A stretch of 10,341 bases of DNA. Origin: Thermococcus sp. (GTDB lineage Archaea; Methanobacteriota_B; Thermococci; Thermococcales; Thermococcaceae). The position numbers and the translations under genes are program-made. Location: positions 1-10,341 of the forward strand of contig JAGGWM010000163.1 in assembly GCA_021157445.1 (NCBI GenBank), given 5' to 3'. Below, one piece after another: positions 7,628 to 10,341 of this stretch. A model generated the notes under the pieces. That model was not told the origin of the DNA. It was given only the letters and a program-made list of their open reading frames with translations, and searched no databases. Each line of letters begins with the position of its first letter. The stretch's first letter is position 1.

Positions 7628-8347
7628 ATGGACTTGCTAACGGCGGGCATTATATTGGTGGGAATGATAGCTGGCATTGTTATAGCAGCAGCATTAGTCT
7701 CTAAAATCATGAGTGCTCAATACGAACAACTTTACGAGATGCTGAAAGCATCTCCAACCCAAGAGCCCACATCCCACCAAAAGCCTATTTCAACACCCAA
7801 CAACAAAGAAAAAAGACAACAGGAAGTTGATGAAAAAGAACTATTGAAAAAGCTCAGGGAAGTTATAGATGCCAAAGTGAGTAACGTAATGGAAGAAGCC
7901 AAACAGAAAAAAGAAAGACTCATTATGCTGCTTGACGTTGCAAGAGGATATACACTAGGATATGTGACAGCAGAAGAATACAACATGTTTCTAATCAAGG
8001 TTCTAAATGAGCTGGAAGAGTTCAAAAGATTATGGCTTGCAAAATTTCCATCTTCAAAAGACAAGGAACATTTAGAATTGCTAATAAAATATGTGGCTGC
8101 AACTAAACTCCCCATAACACTAAAAACAAAGAATAAAAATACGGTCGAACTTTCACCTGAGGAAGCTTTAATAAGAATAACTAACAGTATTAACAGTGCC
8201 ATTGAAATCCTGGACAAACTCATGGAAAGCAGAAACGAAAATCCTGCAGTTACACCTCTTGAGGTAAAACTGACCAATGAGGTGGAAAAACTTCAAAAAA
8301 AGTTGAAAGGACTTGAAAACCAGCTTGAAGAATTAAGAACGCTCTGA
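7628..8347 (+). CDS. Uncharacterised membrane-anchored coiled-coil protein in the che operon
   Basis: I do not recognise a family. The 239-residue product starts with one hydrophobic segment (about 4-26, ending in ALVSKI) that looks like an uncleaved N-terminal anchor with the rest in the cytoplasm. A Pro/Gln/Ser/Thr-rich linker (about 35-62) follows, then a mostly helical, highly charged body (65-205), and a C-terminal heptad-like coiled coil (about 209-239, LTNEVEKLQKKLKGLENQLEEL). The body contains no Cys, no nucleotide-binding motif and no receiver or CheW signature. Start ATG 7628 has GGGGGGAT 4 bases ahead. Its stop forms part of the cheF ribosome binding site, so it is coupled to cheF. 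Position between receptor and CheF suggests a role in signalling or in anchoring Che or archaellum components at the membrane, but that is inference from context alone. Confidence 0.85.
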   Translation: MDLLTAGIILVGMIAGIVIAAALVSKIMSAQYEQLYEMLKASPTQEPTSHQKPISTPNNKEKRQQEVDEKELLKKLREVIDAKVSNVMEEAKQKKERLIMLLDVARGYTLGYVTAEEYNMFLIKVLNELEEFKRLWLAKFPSSKDKEHLELLIKYVAATKLPITLKTKNKNTVELSPEEALIRITNSINSAIEILDKLMESRNENPAVTPLEVKLTNEVEKLQKKLKGLENQLEELRTL

Positions 8348-8350
8348 GGG
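8346..8350 (+). promoter_or_regulatory. Ribosome binding site of cheF
   Basis: GAGGG overlaps the stop codon of the preceding gene (TGA 8345-8347) and lies 7 bases before ATG 8358, separated by an A-rich stretch. The arrangement again indicates coupled translation. Confidence 0.5.
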
Positions 8351-8357
8351 AAAAAAT

Positions 8358-9386
8358 ATGCCAATAGGGACAACAAGAGTAAAGGTTGCAATCCAATCCT
8401 CTTGGAAAGGAAAGAGTGGTGTAAATTGGAGAGACGCAATTGCCGTAATTGAACACGATAAACTGGTAATAAGATACGTCAAGATGGGGGAAGTTGTAGG
8501 AGAGGATACCTTTTCATTTTCCACACTTACTGACATTGGAGTAAGAATACCAGATGGGATAAAACTTGATCCAGAACAGGAACATTTTGGGCTTAAGTTC
8601 TATTTAGAAACCAGAGGAGAAGTCACCGTAATATTGACAATAGGGAAAAACCTCTTAATATACGATGAAAAAAAATTCAAGGATTTCATTCATAAGTTCT
8701 TTGAAGTTTTGATAAATGGCAGCCCAGTAAAGATAGAACTAGCTAGGATTCGGGGTGGGGCTCTTAATATGGAAGCAAAATGGATTGACGGAACTCTAAA
8801 GATCTTATCTTACAAATCACCAAAGACCGGAAAACGAGAGATCAATATTGTAATCACAACCCAAGAAACACCTCCCATCCCGATTTTCTCTGATATGGAG
8901 GATCTAGAAATTGAAAATGTAGATATTGACGGCAAAACCGTTAGCGCCTGGAAAATTAAACATTTCTATGAAGGAGAGAGTGTTGTCTCATATTTATATA
9001 TTCCAGAAAAAAAGACTAAGCTTTATATTTTGAGATATCTGCTTAGATACGGAGGAGGGAATATTCTGGAACTACTTTTAAAAGCAGCAGAGGAATTTCC
9101 CGGCATAAAAATGGAGTTCCAAGAAGAGCTTGAAAGAGAACTAAAAGAACTTGAAGAACTGGATGAAATGGAAAAACAGCTTTTAATGGCACTCTATTCC
9201 GGAGTCAACCCATTAGAAGCCCATGAGTTTCTGGGAATAGATGAAAGAGAACTCGAGGAGATATACGACAGGTTAATAGATAAGGGGATCCTTAAAATAG
9301 TAAGGATTAGAAAAGTGGTTGATTTAACAAAAAATGGGAAAAAAATCGTGAACAAACTCGTAAAATATGGTATGGGAATGCTCTAA
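8358..9386 (+). CDS. cheF: Archaeal chemotaxis adaptor CheF (DUF439 family)
   Basis: CheF is an archaea-specific protein that joins CheY to the archaellum; in Halobacterium, CheF homologues interact with CheY, CheC2, CheD and the motor switch proteins. This 342-residue product has the expected N-terminal beta-rich region: WRDAIAVIEHDKLVIRY, a VVGEDTFSF strand, then SFSTLTDIGVRIPDG. A second beta-rich part (about 140-230) ends in the helix YILRYLLRYGG. The C-terminal 75 residues (about 268-342) look like a winged helix-turn-helix: helices MEKQLLMALYSG, LEAHEFLGI and ERELEEIYDRLIDKG, then a wing KIVRIRKVVDLT. Assignment rests on the N-terminal pattern, length and location at the end of a che operon. 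The gene begins 10 bases after the previous stop. Its TAA overlaps the stop of the convergent gene, so the plus-strand transcript must end inside that gene. Confidence 0.88.
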   Translation: MPIGTTRVKVAIQSSWKGKSGVNWRDAIAVIEHDKLVIRYVKMGEVVGEDTFSFSTLTDIGVRIPDGIKLDPEQEHFGLKFYLETRGEVTVILTIGKNLLIYDEKKFKDFIHKFFEVLINGSPVKIELARIRGGALNMEAKWIDGTLKILSYKSPKTGKREINIVITTQETPPIPIFSDMEDLEIENVDIDGKTVSAWKIKHFYEGESVVSYLYIPEKKTKLYILRYLLRYGGGNILELLLKAAEEFPGIKMEFQEELERELKELEELDEMEKQLLMALYSGVNPLEAHEFLGIDERELEEIYDRLIDKGILKIVRIRKVVDLTKNGKKIVNKLVKYGMGML

Positions 9387-10341
9387 CCTCCTTTTCTATC
9401 TAACAATGCCCCAATGAGAAGGAGCATCATCAGAAATCCTACACCGCAAATTGAATTTTTCCTAGGAATCAACTTTTCTGGATCAAACGCATAGACCTCC
9501 CCGCTACCTGTCCCAATTCCCACTATTTTCCCAATACTGATGCTCCTGACATATCCCGTATCAAAACTTTCCAGTATTTTTCCATTATCGGCCGATACCA
9601 CATACAACCTGCCCTCACTGTACACAACCGTTTGGTTTTTTTCCTGTTTATAAGAGAATTTTCCGGTGCCCACGAGCAAATAATCACCATATTCCTTAAC
9701 TACTTTGACGCGGCTGGGGAAAGAAACTTCCCACTCTATCCGTCCACTGGTCAAGTCTAGAGCAACCAACTTACCCTCTTGCCCCTTTACTCCTCCAATG
9801 TATGCCGTGTGGTTGGAGACTTCTATATCCTCAATATAAAAGAGATCCTTCTGCCACTTTACTTCACCATTTTTATCAACGAGATAGACCTTCCCAGCAA
9901 CATTATCAAATCCAGTCCCAACTATCGCATTGCCCTTCCATATCTCCAGATCCCTTACCCACCAAGTAGTATCAATCTTCCAAAGCAATCTTCCATCTTT
10001 TGAGATTCCATATATATACCCAAAATAATGCTTCATAGTATAACCTGAGGGAGCGCCAGCACCAGCATAAATAATGTCCCCAACCCTTACACGTCCAATT
10101 GTACCATTTAACTCTATAAACCACTCCTCATCGAACTTGTTATTCTTAATCCTCCATTTGTAAACTCGTCCCCATGTTTCATTAGCTTTCCCCTCACCTA
10201 TCCACCAACCATCCCCAATATAAATAAACTCACCGTCAGAATCGAAGTCAAAAAAGCTTCCAAAAGTTATATTGTGTGTAACGATGGAGCCATTTTCCGA
10301 TAGCAGCCAAACTTTGCCCAACGTACCAAACCAGTCGCTTG
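9383..10341 (-). CDS. Secreted PQQ-like beta-propeller protein with CGP-CTERM-like tail (5' end outside window)
   Basis: The frame is open to the right window edge (about 318 residues visible), so the TTG at 10321-10319 is internal and the N-terminus, presumably with a signal peptide, is missing. The protein consists of PQQ/WD-like blades: recurring units G-x-[VL]-Y/V-x-[VLF]-D/S followed by NGEVKW, SGRIEW or NGKILE, for example GKVYLVDKNGEVKW, GKLVALDLTSGRIEW and GRLYVVSADNGKILE. Five N-x-T sequons (NIT, NET, NGT, NHT, NQT) suggest an N-glycosylated extracellular protein. The C-terminus is ICGVGF, a hydrophobic stretch, then DRKGG. This resembles the Thermococcales CGP-CTERM sorting signal with Val in place of Pro. 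Substrate and function are unknown; no catalytic residues can be identified. It is convergent with cheF and probably unrelated to chemotaxis, although a surface ligand-binding role cannot be excluded. Confidence 0.88.
   Translation of the reverse strand, partial: SDWFGTLGKVWLLSENGSIVTHNITFGSFFDFDSDGEFIYIGDGWWIGEGKANETWGRVYKWRIKNNKFDEEWFIELNGTIGRVRVGDIIYAGAGAPSGYTMKHYFGYIYGISKDGRLLWKIDTTWWVRDLEIWKGNAIVGTGFDNVAGKVYLVDKNGEVKWQKDLFYIEDIEVSNHTAYIGGVKGQEGKLVALDLTSGRIEWEVSFPSRVKVVKEYGDYLLVGTGKFSYKQEKNQTVVYSEGRLYVVSADNGKILESFDTGYVRSISIGKIVGIGTGSGEVYAFDPEKLIPRKNSICGVGFLMMLLLIGALLDRKGG

Noticed and set aside
7732..8277. Long antisense open frame (181 codons) opposite the unknown coiled-coil gene
   Set aside because: Its product is Ser/Leu/Phe-rich, as expected of the reverse complement of a Glu/Lys-rich gene; it has no ribosome binding site, and the plus-strand gene fits the operon.
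9159..9386. Winged-helix-like C-terminus of CheF as evidence for a separate transcription regulator fused to it
   Set aside because: The frame is continuous with the rest of CheF, and I see no boundary or composition change suggesting a recent fusion; the fold probably serves protein binding, though this is not shown.
9779..10003. Plus-strand open frame of 74 codons inside the beta-propeller gene
   Set aside because: Its composition is atypical, no binding site precedes it, and it lies fully opposite a well-supported coding sequence.
10319..10321. TTG as start codon of the minus-strand beta-propeller gene
   Set aside because: The frame stays open to the window edge with propeller-like sequence (SDWFGTLGKVWLL), and a secreted protein would need a signal peptide, which is not seen after this TTG.

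Overview
The window reads as part of an archaeal chemotaxis operon, most likely from a Thermococcales member (Thermococcus/Pyrococcus group) of moderate to low GC content. The evidence is a bacterial-type che gene set joined to the archaea-only adaptor CheF, purine-rich GGAGG/GGTGAT ribosome binding sites, heavy AGA/AGG/ATA codon use, and a convergent gene ending in a CGP-CTERM-like tail, a signal known from Thermococcales. No mobile element, RNA gene or CRISPR array is visible.

Layout. Bases 1-9386 are on the plus strand and almost without gaps: the C-terminal part of cheY, then cheB, cheA, two cheC paralogues, cheD, a methyl-accepting chemoreceptor (mcp), an unrecognised membrane-anchored coiled-coil protein, and cheF. 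Most junctions overlap by a few bases or place the next gene's ribosome binding site on the previous stop codon, which suggests one translationally coupled operon. The only spacer longer than 15 bases is 34 bases, between mcp and the unknown gene. Bases 9383-10341 hold the 3' part of a convergent minus-strand gene for a secreted or surface PQQ-like beta-propeller protein. Its stop codon overlaps the cheF stop.

How the genes fit together. The receptor has a double Cache sensor domain carrying what looks like the amino-acid-binding motif. It would control CheA autophosphorylation. CheA (which carries two P2-type domains) passes phosphate to CheY and CheB. CheB removes receptor methyl groups, CheD deamidates receptors and partners CheC, and the two CheCs, both with intact phosphatase motifs, would dephosphorylate CheY-P. 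CheF links CheY-P to the archaellum motor. cheR and cheW are not in the window and may lie upstream.

Points most worth a second look: the unrecognised gene between mcp and cheF, the amino-acid-sensor motif of the receptor, the tandem P2 domains of CheA, and the CGV variant of the CGP-CTERM tail. I found no clearly new multi-gene system; this is mainly a known pathway with several unusual details.
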